Assembly (NCBI RefSeq): GCF_023145115.1
Contig: NZ_JAGLEJ010000040.1
Span: forward strand, 1-64,000
Direction of reading: 5' to 3'
DNA length: 64,000 bases
From: Algiphilus sp.
GTDB taxonomy: Bacteria > Pseudomonadota > Gammaproteobacteria > Nevskiales > Nevskiaceae
The position numbers were made by a program, and so were the translations under genes. Under the pieces are notes generated by a model. The model saw nothing but the letters and a program-made list of their open reading frames with translations, was not told the DNA's origin and made no database searches. Shown here one piece after another: positions 56,230 through 64,000 of this stretch (within the stretch, counting starts at the first letter, position 1; every line of letters begins with the position of its first letter).

Positions 56230-57060
56230 CTACTGCGCGGCCATGCCGCCATCGACCAGCAGCTCGGCGCCGGTGGTCCTGCGCGAAGCCTCGCTGGCCA
56301 GGAACAGCACGGCCTGCGCCACGTCGTCCGGCTCGCTCATGCCGATCGGGTGCATCGTCTGCACCAGGCCCTCGGCAGCCTCCGCATCCGGCACCAGGCC
56401 GAGCCGCGCCATCCCCGAGACCACGCTGGCGCCCATGTCGGTGCGCACGACGCCGGGGTGCACCGAATTGACCCGGATACCGAGTTGGAGCGCGCCGCAC
56501 TCCACGGCCGTGGCCTTGGTCAGCAGGCGCACGGCACCCTTGGAGGCGCAGTAGGCCGACAGCCCGGGCGAGCCGACCAGCCCGGCCACTGACGACAGGT
56601 TGATGATGCTGCCGCCGCGCCCGGCCGCGCCGCCGGGCCGCATGGCGCGCACCGCGTGCTTGACGCCGAGGAACACGCCTTCGACATTCACCGCCATGAT
56701 GCGCCGGAAGGTGTCCAGGCTGGTGTCGGCGACGAAGCTCATGGATTCGATGCCGGCGTTGTTGACCAGCACGTCCAACCCGCCGAGCTGGCTCACGGTC
56801 TGCGCGATGATGGCTTCCCAGGCTGCTTCGTCGGTAACGTCCTGGGCGGCGGATTGCGCCGTGCCGCCGGCCTGCGCGATGGCCGCTGCCGTCTCCTCCG
56901 CGCTCGGCCCGTCGATATCGGTGGCCATCACCCCGGCGCCAGCGGCCGCCAACCGGCGCGCGATCTGCGCGCCGATGCCGCGCCCGGCGCCAGTGACCAG
57001 CGCCACCTTGCCGCTCAGCGCGAAGGCCTGCATGCCCGCTTCAGTTGCTGTTGTGGACAT
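56230..57060 (-). CDS. SDR oxidoreductase
   Basis: A 276-residue SDR: TGAGRGIG, NNAGIESMS, NLSSVAGLVGSPGLSAYCASK (YxxxK), ending TTGAELLVDGGMAAQ. AGGAGGAG precedes ATG 57060. Its start overlaps the end of the methyltransferase gene by 20 bases, so the two are coupled. It would act on a secondary alcohol or 3-hydroxyacyl-CoA; the substrate is not known. Confidence 0.92.
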   Translation of the reverse strand: MSTTATEAGMQAFALSGKVALVTGAGRGIGAQIARRLAAAGAGVMATDIDGPSAEETAAAIAQAGGTAQSAAQDVTDEAAWEAIIAQTVSQLGGLDVLVNNAGIESMSFVADTSLDTFRRIMAVNVEGVFLGVKHAVRAMRPGGAAGRGGSIINLSSVAGLVGSPGLSAYCASKGAVRLLTKATAVECGALQLGIRVNSVHPGVVRTDMGASVVSGMARLGLVPDAEAAEGLVQTMHPIGMSEPDDVAQAVLFLASEASRRTTGAELLVDGGMAAQ

Positions 57061-57940
57061 CGCTTTCTCCTCCTGTTGTTGTGGAAGCCGATGCTACTGG
57101 CACAGGCGCCGTTGTGGCCTCGATCACGCGGATTCGCCGCGACACGCCGCCCGGAATGTCGCCGAGCGCGCCTGCGAACTCGCCCGGGTCGATGGCGCGC
57201 GCGCTCCCAAAGCCACACTCGCGCAGCGCCGCCTCGGCATCGGTCGGCGCGCGGAAGTGCAGGTGCACGCGCCCGCGCACGAATGCCGACAGAACGCTGA
57301 CGAAGGGCGCCACGCGCCCGCCCATGTCGTCCGACAGGGCGATGTCGCTCCAGTAGCAGGCCTCGGGAAACTGCCGCATCAGAGACGAGAAGCGTTGCCA
57401 CATACTACGCACATCCGCCTCGGAGAAATAATTGACCAGGCCCTCGGTGATCAGCGCGAGACCGCGATCGCGGTCCAGGCTCGCTGCGACGGCATCCAGG
57501 CTCTGTGGGCCGCCGTCGGCCAGCGCGTCGATGTCCACCACCCGGTGCCCGGGCTGCGGGCCGCCCATGCGCGCCAGCGCCTCGCGCTTGCGCTGCGCCA
57601 TGCCCGGCAGATCCGCCTCGATATAGCTCAGCGCCTCGCCATAGCGCTGATTGAAGCGCCAGCCGCGCGCCGAGAGGCCGCTGGCAATCTCGATCACCTG
57701 ACCGACGCGCCCGCTGCGGATTGCCTCGTCCAGCCGGAGGTCGATGAGCCGGTGGCGCGTCAGCAGGAAACTGTCGATCGCCGGCACCCCCGCCCACTGC
57801 GCCGCCAGGACCACCGGCTTGAAACCCCAGAACAGCAGGTGGCCGGTGGTGGTCGCCAGCGCGGGATGGGACAGACCGTGCCGCACCCACACCAGGCCCG
57901 TGTAGTGGCCCGTGGGGCTGATGCTTGCCGAATCGCTCAC
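57041..57940 (-). CDS. LCM-type SAM-dependent methyltransferase
   Basis: A 299-residue protein of the leucine carboxyl methyltransferase (PF04072) group: QVIEIASGLSARGWRFNQ (SAM-binding motif I), YIEADLPGMAQRKREAL, ITEGLVNYFSE. Bacterial members methylate carboxyl or hydroxyl groups of small molecules or are uncharacterised. It is placed between DUF445 and SDR genes. Methyl-ester formation to protect or export a carboxylic acid is one possibility; this is a guess. Confidence 0.85.
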   Translation of the reverse strand: MSDSASISPTGHYTGLVWVRHGLSHPALATTTGHLLFWGFKPVVLAAQWAGVPAIDSFLLTRHRLIDLRLDEAIRSGRVGQVIEIASGLSARGWRFNQRYGEALSYIEADLPGMAQRKREALARMGGPQPGHRVVDIDALADGGPQSLDAVAASLDRDRGLALITEGLVNYFSEADVRSMWQRFSSLMRQFPEACYWSDIALSDDMGGRVAPFVSVLSAFVRGRVHLHFRAPTDAEAALRECGFGSARAIDPGEFAGALGDIPGGVSRRIRVIEATTAPVPVASASTTTGGESDVHNSN

Positions 57941-58028
57941 GATGAATTTCCTCCCGTTATGTCCGTGCGGCTGGCGGTTGCGTCCCCGGCCTATGCGCGC
58001 CCCGCAGCACCGCGCGGTGCCGCTTTCC

Positions 58029-59264
58029 TCAGTGCCCGCCGAGCATGAAGAAGACCTGAAGCTCTCCGATAAGCGCCCCCAGGATGGCTCCGGCGATCAC
58101 GACGATAATCTCGTTCTCCTTGAACGCCGGGCGCAGCACGGATTCGAACTCCTCCGGCGACAGCCGACCCATGCGGGAGACGATCGTCGAGTTGATGTCG
58201 AGCGCATCCCGCGCGTAGCGCTCCACCGTCTGCGACGCCACCGGAATCAGATCGACGAGACGCTGGGCCACCAGCTTGCGCATATCCTCGTACTGCTCAT
58301 GGCCCAGCGCCAAGACCACGACGGGCTGAGCCCAGCCCAGCCGCGCGTCGATCGCCTCGCGCACGCGCTGGTGGGCCAGCTCGACAATGCGGTCCATTGC
58401 CGGCCCGCGTAGCAGTTCCTCGATCATGTGGGCCGGCGTCAGCAGCTCGTTGGCCATCAGGCTGGCGTAGTCCTGGGCGACTTCTTGCTGGCGCGCCAGG
58501 AACTTGCCCTGCAGGGTGAAGCCGAGAAACTTCTTGGGCCGCCGCGGCCGGAACAGCATCTGCAGGGCCACCCAGTCGCTGACGAGGCCGATCATGCCAC
58601 CGAACAGCGGCATCAGCAGCGGCTCGTGCCAGGTGATCCAGCAAGCCAACTGCACCAGGCCGATACCCAGACCGAACAGGAAGCCGATGTTGCGGAAGAA
58701 GCGCAGCTCCGGCCCGCCGACGCGCCAGAAGATGTCGTTGAGCTTGGCCTTGTCGCGAACCAGGTTCTCGGTCACCACTCGGCGGATGTCGAAGTACTCG
58801 GCGACGTTGCCGGAGGCTTGATCCCAGAGCTCGGCCACCATGCCCGGGATCTCGCTCTGGAAGCGCGCGATCACACGGCGGCGCCACGACAGCGGCATGC
58901 GCGCCCAGACGCCCGGTGCATAGGTTTCGCCGATCTCGCGAATCAGGGACTCGGCCGCCGCCATCAGCGGCTTCTCCAGCTCCAGCATCATCCGGTCGCG
59001 ATCCAGCTGCTGGAAAAGCTCCTCGGAATCGAGCAGACGCGTAGCCATCAAGTCCGCCGAGTCCCCGGCGATCTTGTGCGCCTTGCGCGGGAGGATGCCC
59101 TGCCAGCCGAGCCAGGGTGGAATGCCGACGAACTCCAGTGGCCGGAAGATCATCTGCACGGCCAGCGCCTTGGTCACGTAGCCCACCAGCCCAGCAACCA
59201 GCGGGATGGCGAGGTACACCCACAGATTCGCCTGCAGCTCGGCCCACAGCGCATCCAGACTCAT
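58029..59264 (-). CDS. DUF445 membrane protein
   Basis: A 411-residue DUF445 family protein. Hydrophobic segments are visible at the N-terminus (LWVYLAIPLVAGLVGYVTKA), in the middle (LFGLGIGLVQLACWI; PLFGGMIGLVSDWVALQMLF) and at the C-terminus (IIVVIAGAILGALIGELQVF), with the conserved KALAVQMIFRP and WVALQMLFRP repeats. DUF445 relatives organise membrane contacts in other bacteria, but function here is unknown. It overlaps the small upstream gene by ATGA and lies under the operator at 59593. Confidence 0.9.
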   Translation of the reverse strand: MSLDALWAELQANLWVYLAIPLVAGLVGYVTKALAVQMIFRPLEFVGIPPWLGWQGILPRKAHKIAGDSADLMATRLLDSEELFQQLDRDRMMLELEKPLMAAAESLIREIGETYAPGVWARMPLSWRRRVIARFQSEIPGMVAELWDQASGNVAEYFDIRRVVTENLVRDKAKLNDIFWRVGGPELRFFRNIGFLFGLGIGLVQLACWITWHEPLLMPLFGGMIGLVSDWVALQMLFRPRRPKKFLGFTLQGKFLARQQEVAQDYASLMANELLTPAHMIEELLRGPAMDRIVELAHQRVREAIDARLGWAQPVVVLALGHEQYEDMRKLVAQRLVDLIPVASQTVERYARDALDINSTIVSRMGRLSPEEFESVLRPAFKENEIIVVIAGAILGALIGELQVFFMLGGH

Positions 59265-59587
59265 GAGCCCTCCTGCCGAATGCTCGAGTCAACGCACTTC
59301 GTGTGCAGGTCGAGAGGCGCGGGAATCGAGACGCGGGCCGGAGCGTGACGGGACGAACCGGTGTACACGCCGCCCACGTCGGACGGATGCAGCGGGCCCT
59401 CGGCGAGCGCGCGGTGGGAATCCTGCGGAGAGCCGCCGCGGCGGTCGTTCTGCAGCCAGGGGCCGCCAGCAGAGCGCGCGCGCAGCATGCGTGCAGCGTC
59501 CTCGATGCTGAGCAGCTGCTCGTCGGGCTGAAAGTCCAAGGGTGCTCCGGATGGCAGGGACCGACCGGCGGTTGCCGGTTCCGGCAT
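59261..59587 (-). CDS. Small hypothetical protein upstream of DUF445
   Basis: A 108-residue open frame from ATG 59587 (MPEPATAGRSLP) ending in an ATGA overlap with the DUF445 start. Residues such as QLLSIEDAARMLRAR look structured; the rest is low in hydrophobics. No family recognised and no clear ribosome site; the operator at 59593 lies immediately upstream. It may be a leader or a real small partner protein. Moderate doubt. Confidence 0.45.
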   Translation of the reverse strand: MPEPATAGRSLPSGAPLDFQPDEQLLSIEDAARMLRARSAGGPWLQNDRRGGSPQDSHRALAEGPLHPSDVGGVYTGSSRHAPARVSIPAPLDLHTKCVDSSIRQEGS

Positions 59588-59592
59588 GCAGT

Positions 59593-59606
59593 CTAACAAA
59601 CGTTCG
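59593..59606. promoter_or_regulatory. Palindromic operator, CTAAC-N4-GTTCG (site 5)
   Basis: CTAAC-AAAC-GTTCG, 5-4-5 inverted repeat with one mismatch, located between the DUF445 operon (minus) and the TetR gene at 60023 (plus). Position next to a divergent TetR gene is the usual arrangement of a repressor and its operator, which suggests that this TetR protein recognises the whole palindrome family. Confidence 0.72.
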
Positions 59607-60022
59607 GGAGCTTAGCCGCTGAACGCGGCCGATCGCAAACGGCGCGGGGTTCGCACGCCCGGCCTCTTCGCCGACGGAAGGTGCGATACCTCCCCTGCCG
59701 CGGCTGCGCCCGGTAAACAGCTGCCGCCGCCGCTTGGCACGACGTCACTGTTGCATACGCCGCGTCGGCTGACCGCTCCGCACTCAAGCGCTTGGACGGT
59801 GAGCGTCACGGCCACGCCTCTCCTCGGCATCACATGCAAGCGCTGCCAGGCCGAGTGGTCAGGCGGTACGTCGTCGGCGCCGGCGAAGACGCACTCACTG
59901 GCAACCCGCCCCAGGCGCGCCTTCAAGGCCTGCGCGTGCAATCGGATACAATCCACGAACACGCTCTGGCCGTTGCCGTTATGCCAAGAAGCAAGCAGGC
60001 CTGTGGAGGAGATGTCGAGACG
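59607..60022. other. Divergent intergenic region upstream of TetR gene
   Basis: About 416 bases between the operator and the chosen TetR start. No recognisable gene. In-frame codons upstream of the TetR gene (including ATG 59981) lack similarity to the family. It likely holds the TetR promoter. Confidence 0.5.
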
Positions 60023-60637
60023 ATGGTTCACCAATCGGCCCCGCCTGTGCGGAAGTCGGGCGATCAGGACCACATTCTGGCCAACGCGGCGCGGCTCTTT
60101 CGCCGGAAAGGATTCGAAAAGGTCTCACTCAAGGAGATCGCCGAAGCCTGCGACATGCTTCCCGGAAGCTTGTACTATCGCTACCACACCAAGGAGGCAC
60201 TTCTTGTTGCGCTGATGCGCCGGGGAGTCGAGGTGGTCACGGAAGAGGTCGAAGGGGCGTTCGCCAGCTCGAACGACCCGGCGGAACAGCTGCGCCTTTG
60301 CATCAATGCGCACCTGCGCGCCCTGGTGACCGATTCGGATACGGTTTACGTGCTGCTGTTCGAGTGGCGCGCACTGAGGCCGGAGGCGCGCGAGGAAATC
60401 GTTGCCCTGCGCGACCAGTACGAGTCCTTCTGGACCGATATCATCGAGACCATGATCAAGCAGGGCGTGATCCAGAAGAATATCGACGGTCGCTTGCTAC
60501 GCCTGATCGGCCTTGGTGCGCTCAACTGGGTCGCGACCTGGTTCGACCCCAATGGCGAATACGCGCTCGATGCCGTCGGCGATCTGGTCTGGCGAGTGAT
60601 CATGGACGGCGTGATCGATAATCGCCTGCGGGCCTAG
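60023..60637 (+). CDS. TetR/AcrR transcriptional regulator, KstR2-like; candidate master regulator
   Basis: A 204-residue TetR protein. Helix-turn-helix: GFEKVSLKEIAEACDMLPG then SLYYRYHTKEALL. C-terminal domain ends LIGLGALNWVATWFDPNG, the same pattern as the TetR at 9916, suggesting a CoA-thioester ligand as in KstR2. Start 60023 has GGAGGAG upstream; an ATG at 59981 is in frame but without ribosome site. Divergent from the DUF445 operon with operator site 5 between. Proposed to bind the five CTAAC-type palindromes; this is inference. Confidence 0.92.
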   Translation: MVHQSAPPVRKSGDQDHILANAARLFRRKGFEKVSLKEIAEACDMLPGSLYYRYHTKEALLVALMRRGVEVVTEEVEGAFASSNDPAEQLRLCINAHLRALVTDSDTVYVLLFEWRALRPEAREEIVALRDQYESFWTDIIETMIKQGVIQKNIDGRLLRLIGLGALNWVATWFDPNGEYALDAVGDLVWRVIMDGVIDNRLRA

Positions 60638-60886
60638 CCAGGCCGGTGAGAATCTCCCTGCACCCCCGACTTTTCTAGCCTCCCCGGATTCTCGGGGCGG
60701 TTCACCCCTCGCCCGAAATCACCGCCAGAAACATCGCCTTGCAGCCGCAGTTATAGCGCCATTTCAAGGCGTTGGAGTTCTTCACCAGCCGGTCATCCAT
60801 GAACAGCCCGGTGGGTTCACACAAAGCAGCTCTCCAGAGATCGGCGGTTCACTCGGTCGGAATCATGGACCCTACGGCCACATGAC
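60638..60886. other. Spacer with short unrecognised coding fragment
   Basis: Between convergent TetR and AraC genes. The minus strand can be read as MDDRLVKNSNALKWRYNC followed by GCKAMFLAVISGEG and a stop near 60707, a possible gene tail with two Cys; family not recognised. CCCCG...CGGGG at 60682-60697 is a weak hairpin. Nothing else seen. Confidence 0.3.
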
Positions 60887-61933
60887 TCATTGACCGACAC
60901 TGTGTCTGTACTGCTCGGGCGGACAGCCGTACCAGCGCTTGAAGGCGCGCCTGAAGCTCGCGGAGTCATGATAGTTGAGCAGCGACGCGATGGCCTCGAC
61001 GGGCATTTGGCCATCCAACAAGTAGTTCACCGCCTGCCGGGACAGAATCTCTTCGCGAAGTTGCCGAAACCCACTGTTTTCTTGTTTGAGCTTGCGCGCC
61101 AAGGTGCGCTTGCTCATGAACAGAGAAGCCGCCGCCTCCCCTTCGGTGAGGGTTCCGGGTGGGCGGGACAGCATCATCTTCTTGAGCTGGGTCCGATAGT
61201 CCGGCTCCCGTGTCTGCAACCGCGCAAGCATGGATTCGCACTGCTGCAAGGCCAGGCGATAGTTCTCATGATTGGCGGAAGCGTTCGGCTTCTGGCACAC
61301 CGCCATTGGAATTCTGCACGTCAACTGATGACAGCCAAAGCGCAGCCGCCCGGGCAGGTAGTCCGCGTAGATGGCTCGGTGCGCGGGCGCTGGATGGGCG
61401 AAACAGACTTCGGCCTCGTACAAGGGCCGGCCTACAATGAACTCGCCGAATTCGAATAGCACCTTCACCATCGCATCAGCAAGGCAACGCTCGACATCCT
61501 CATCCAACAACGACACATGAAAGTTCACCAGGCATTCCAGGTGACCTTCAACCTGCTGCAGATCCATCTGGATGAAGTTCGCGCGCGTGGGCAGGAACGT
61601 GTGAATCGCCTGCAGCGCGGTGAACAGGTCGGGGCTGCTGTAGGCGATGAAGCCCATGGCTCCGTGCGTCGCCGGGGTCAGCCGCGTGCCCAGTCGCAAC
61701 CCGAACTCCGGCTCGCCGGACAACGCCAGTGCGTTGCGCAGAATCCCGATCTGCTCGGCCACGGTGAACAGGCTGTCCTCGCGCAGCAACTGCGCGACCT
61801 CGACTCCGGTACCGCTCAGCAGCACGGGCAGTTGTCGCGCCGAGAGGCCCAGTTCACGCGCGATCAGCCGTGAGTAGTTCGACGGAATGTCGGCTTCAGG
61901 GCTGTGCGAGCACTCGGCATGCGGCGTCTTCAT
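60887..61933 (-). CDS. AraC-family regulator, divergent from CYP153 operon
   Basis: A 348-residue AraC/OruR-like regulator. The N-terminal ligand domain (AraC-binding type) spans residues 20-210; the C-terminal double helix-turn-helix contains ASLFMSKRTLARKLKQENSG and AIASLLNYHDSASFRRAFKR with WYGCPPEQYR. Start codon choices at 61936 and 61933 are equivalent; GGGGAGG lies just upstream. It is encoded divergently from the ferredoxin and CYP153 genes, the usual place for the alkane-responsive activator of CYP153 operons. Confidence 0.93.
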   Translation of the reverse strand: MKTPHAECSHSPEADIPSNYSRLIARELGLSARQLPVLLSGTGVEVAQLLREDSLFTVAEQIGILRNALALSGEPEFGLRLGTRLTPATHGAMGFIAYSSPDLFTALQAIHTFLPTRANFIQMDLQQVEGHLECLVNFHVSLLDEDVERCLADAMVKVLFEFGEFIVGRPLYEAEVCFAHPAPAHRAIYADYLPGRLRFGCHQLTCRIPMAVCQKPNASANHENYRLALQQCESMLARLQTREPDYRTQLKKMMLSRPPGTLTEGEAAASLFMSKRTLARKLKQENSGFRQLREEILSRQAVNYLLDGQMPVEAIASLLNYHDSASFRRAFKRWYGCPPEQYRHSVGQ

Positions 61934-62057
61934 CATTCGCCCTCCCCAGGAGGCAACCAGTGTCTTCAAATGCCCCCGCGTTGTCAAAAACTGTCCTCCC
62001 CGGTCTGCCGACTCGCTACTACGATCTGGCTTGGACAGATATGAAAGGAGAAAGGCA

Positions 62058-62378
62058 ATGGGCAGAATCACCTTCATCGCGCACGACAGCACCGAGCATG
62101 TCGCTGACTTCGACGCCGGCGCTTCCCTGATGCAAGTTGCAGTCGATAACGCGATCCCCGGCATCGACGGGGACTGCGGTGGGGAATGTGCCTGTGGCAC
62201 TTGCCACGTCATCGTCGCGGACGAGTGGTTCGACAAGACCGGCGTGCTCGGTTATGACGAAGAGCAGATGCTGTCCATGACCCCTGAGCGAGCGAGAACC
62301 TCGCGTCTGGGCTGTCAGGTCAACACCACAGAGGCGATGGACGGCATGACCGTTCGCCTGCCTGAATTCCAAATGTGA
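62058..62378 (+). CDS. [2Fe-2S] ferredoxin, adrenodoxin/putidaredoxin type
   Basis: A 106-residue ferredoxin. Cluster ligands follow C-x5-C-x2-C-x36-C: Cys40, Cys46, Cys49, Cys86, with an additional Cys44 inside the loop (DCGGECACGTC). It would deliver electrons to the P450 encoded 14 bases downstream. AAAGGAGAAAGG precedes ATG 62058. No ferredoxin reductase gene is seen in the window. Confidence 0.95.
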   Translation: MGRITFIAHDSTEHVADFDAGASLMQVAVDNAIPGIDGDCGGECACGTCHVIVADEWFDKTGVLGYDEEQMLSMTPERARTSRLGCQVNTTEAMDGMTVRLPEFQM

Positions 62379-62392
62379 GCACGGAGGACGCC

Positions 62393-63811
62393 ATGTCAAC
62401 ACAAACCCAGTCAATGGATGCAATCCAGACCCGAGTCGTCAATGCCACCTCCCGGGTGGTGCCGATGCACTGGCAGATCCGGGGGCTGAAGGCGTTGGTC
62501 AACGTCAAGAAGAAACTTGTCGGCCCGCGGCGACCGGCCCCCAACTTCGTAGAAGCACCGGTTCCCGATGTCACCACACTGGCGCTCGATGAGGTCGACC
62601 TCAGCAACCCCTTCCTGTACCGGCAGGGCGAGTGGGGCCCCTATTTCAAGCGGCTGCGCGACGAGGCCCCGGTGCACTACCTGAAGAACAGTCCGTTCGG
62701 GCCGTTCTGGTCGGTGACGCGCTACGAGGACATCCTGTTCGTGGACAAGCATCACGAACTCTTCTCCTCGGAGCCGTTCATCATCCTGGGCGATCCCCCG
62801 GAGGGGCTGTCGGTGGAGATGTTCATCGCGATGGACCCGCCCAAGCATGACGTGCAGCGCCGCTCGGTCCAGGGCGTGGTCGCACCGCAGAACCTGAAGG
62901 AGATGGAAGGGCTGATCCGCCTGCGCACCGGGGAGGTGCTCGACAGCCTGCCCCTGGGTGAACCCTTCAACTGGGTGCCAGCGGTCTCGAAGGAGTTGAC
63001 GGGCCGCATGCTGGCCACCCTGCTGGACTTCCCGTACGAGGAACGGCACAAGCTGATCGACTGGTCCGACCGATTGGCAGGCAATGCGGCGGCGACCGGC
63101 GGCGAGTTCGACGATGAAGAGAACATGTTCGAAGCGGCCGCTGACATGGCCTGGGCTTTCTCCCAGCTGTGGCGCGACAAGGAGGCCCGTCGGGCTGCGG
63201 GCGAAGCGCCTGGATTCGACCTGATCAGCATGTTGCAGAGCAACGACGACACGAAGAGCATGATCAATCGCCCGATGGAGTTCATCGGCAACCTGGGACT
63301 GCTCATCGTTGGCGGCAATGACACCACGCGCAACAGCATGAGCGGTGGCGTGCTCGCCATGAATCAGTTCCCGGAGGAATTCGACAAGCTGAAGGCGAAC
63401 CCGGACCTGATTCCGAACATGGTCTCCGAGATCATCCGCTGGCAGACCCCGTTGGCGCACATGCGGCGGGTGGCCACGCAGGATGTGGAACTGAATGGCC
63501 AGACCATCCGGCAGGGCGATCGCGTGGTGATGTGGTTTGCTTCGGGCAATCGCGACGAACGCAAGTTCGACAATCCCGATGCCTTCATCATCGATCGCAA
63601 GGACGCGCGAAACCATCTGTCGTTCGGCTACGGCATCCACCGCTGCATGGGCAACCGTCTGGCCGAATTGCAGTTGCGCATCCTGTGGGAAGAACTGCTC
63701 AAGCGCTTCGACAAGATCGAAGTTGTCGGTGAGCCCGAACGGGTACAGTCCAACTTCGTGCGCGGCTACTCCGAGCTGATGGTCAAGCTGACGCCCAAGG
63801 GCAAGGGCTGA
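62393..63811 (+). CDS. Cytochrome P450, CYP153-type alkane/fatty acid terminal hydroxylase
   Basis: A 472-residue soluble bacterial P450. Heme-binding loop HLSFGYGIHRCMGNRLAE with Cys418; I-helix oxygen-activation motif LLIVGGNDTTRNSMSGG; EIIRWQTPLAHMRR. The segments WGPYFKRLRDEAPVHY and FIAMDPPKHDVQRR are characteristic of the CYP153 family, whose members hydroxylate the terminal carbon of alkanes and related compounds. Start ATG 62393 follows GGAGG; a GTG at 62375 is in frame but less likely. It is coupled with the ferredoxin gene and probably AraC-regulated. Confidence 0.95.
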   Translation: MSTQTQSMDAIQTRVVNATSRVVPMHWQIRGLKALVNVKKKLVGPRRPAPNFVEAPVPDVTTLALDEVDLSNPFLYRQGEWGPYFKRLRDEAPVHYLKNSPFGPFWSVTRYEDILFVDKHHELFSSEPFIILGDPPEGLSVEMFIAMDPPKHDVQRRSVQGVVAPQNLKEMEGLIRLRTGEVLDSLPLGEPFNWVPAVSKELTGRMLATLLDFPYEERHKLIDWSDRLAGNAAATGGEFDDEENMFEAAADMAWAFSQLWRDKEARRAAGEAPGFDLISMLQSNDDTKSMINRPMEFIGNLGLLIVGGNDTTRNSMSGGVLAMNQFPEEFDKLKANPDLIPNMVSEIIRWQTPLAHMRRVATQDVELNGQTIRQGDRVVMWFASGNRDERKFDNPDAFIIDRKDARNHLSFGYGIHRCMGNRLAELQLRILWEELLKRFDKIEVVGEPERVQSNFVRGYSELMVKLTPKGKG

Positions 63812-63832
63812 GGCGCGGCGCAGCCAATCCGC

Positions 63833-64000
63833 ATGGTGTCCGGACAATTCGATTCCGTGGTGGTCGGCAGCGGCTCGGTCGGTTGGGCCGCCGCCCACCA
63901 CCTTGTCAGGAAACGGCCAGTGTTCGGCGCTGTCATTCGCAGCCGGGCATCAGACTTTTGCCGAGAATTGTTGCTGTGCTCAGCTGATAGAACTGTTGCA
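63833..64000 (+). pseudogene. Start of a GMC oxidoreductase that loses homology after about 28 codons (runs off right edge)
   Basis: ATG 63833 opens MVSGQFDSVVVGSGSVGWAA, the FAD-binding start of GMC-type alcohol dehydrogenases (AlkJ-like), which often follow CYP153. After AAHHLVRK (about 63916) the sequence no longer resembles a GMC enzyme, and base composition becomes less GC-rich through to the window end. The frame stays open to 64000. An insertion or rearrangement is likely. The rest lies outside, so a true insertion sequence cannot be confirmed. Confidence 0.55.

Noticed and set aside
58008..58021. Perfect palindrome GCACCG-CG-CGGTGC as terminator or operator
   Set aside because: Lies just after the DUF445 stop within a same-strand operon, has no T tract, and GC-rich palindromes are common at this base composition.
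59792..60022. N-terminal extension of the TetR gene at 60023
   Set aside because: The upstream codons are Arg/His-rich without similarity to TetR proteins, and the ribosome site favours 60023.
62411..63901. Minus-strand open frame of 496 codons
   Set aside because: Antisense to the CYP153 gene, whose heme loop and I-helix are unambiguous.

Overview
The window is uniformly GC-rich, with dense operons, many ATGA stop/start overlaps and clear AGGAGG-type ribosome binding sites. Its content is acyl-CoA dehydrogenases, acyl-CoA synthetases, thiolases, hot-dog thioesterases, MaoC hydratases, a dozen-odd redox enzymes, a CYP153-type P450 and a DUF1302/DUF1329/RND envelope cluster. This points to an aerobic, hydrocarbon- or lipid-degrading proteobacterium, most likely a high-GC gammaproteobacterium (for example Nevskiales-like). 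The taxon is an inference from gene content, not read from a marker gene. No rRNA, tRNA, CRISPR array or intact insertion sequence was seen.

Layout. 1-8701 (minus): one operon with a KAS/HMG-CoA-synthase-like protein fused to a Zn-ribbon/OB domain, a thiolase, a thiolase-like protein lacking the nucleophilic Cys next to a DUF35 protein, an acyl-CoA dehydrogenase, a thioesterase, an AtuA-like protein and a biotin carboxylase cut by the left edge. 8771-9915: decayed DNA. 9916-18157: a KstR2-like TetR regulator, a broken SDR, then a plus-strand CoA operon (MaoC pair, acyl-CoA dehydrogenase, KAS III, enoyl-CoA hydratase, NUDIX, acyl-CoA synthetase). 18337-21749 (minus): Baeyer-Villiger monooxygenase, esterase, SDR. 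21869-28647 (plus): an HMG-CoA-lyase-like gene flanked by two acyl-CoA dehydrogenase remnants, two thioesterases, an enoyl-CoA-reductase-like SDR, a transglutaminase-like protein, an acyl-CoA synthetase and a hydrolase. 28870-32331 (minus): CaiB racemase/transferase and a MoxR-VWA pair. 32720-38711 (plus, mostly): an acyl-CoA synthetase, an acyl-CoA synthetase pseudogene on the minus strand, a PF10118 protein, an SRPBCC protein and a MerR regulator. 38976-47714 (minus): envelope cluster with YCF48-like protein, RND permease, lipoprotein, DUF1302 and DUF1329. 47947-59587 (minus): two operons of SDRs, a second Baeyer-Villiger monooxygenase and esterase, two more PF10118 proteins, a methyltransferase and a DUF445 membrane protein. 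60023-64000: a second KstR2-like TetR regulator, an AraC regulator divergent from a ferredoxin-CYP153 pair, and a broken GMC oxidoreductase start.

How the parts may work together. Five intergenic sites carry the same palindrome, C(T/G)AAC-N4-GTT(A/C)G, at 8756, 21794, 32667, 54355 and 59593. Each lies in front of a catabolic operon, and the last lies between the TetR gene at 60023 and the divergent DUF445 operon. I infer one regulon controlled by that TetR protein. It would join a terminal oxygenation step (CYP153), Baeyer-Villiger/esterase chain cleavage, CoA activation, beta-oxidation-like and retro-aldol steps, and an envelope lipid transport system, for an aliphatic or isoprenoid/steroid-like substrate.

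The most novel signal is that the three PF10118 proteins, a family usually named 'metal-dependent hydrolase', each carry a complete E-x29-E-x2-H ... E-x34/35-E-x2-H pattern. That is the ligand signature of ferritin-like diiron oxygenases. They sit beside SDRs and a Baeyer-Villiger monooxygenase, so they are candidates for an uncharacterised oxygenase. Several broken genes (SDR, two acyl-CoA dehydrogenases, an acyl-CoA synthetase, GMC oxidoreductase) show that the locus has been rearranged and partly pruned.
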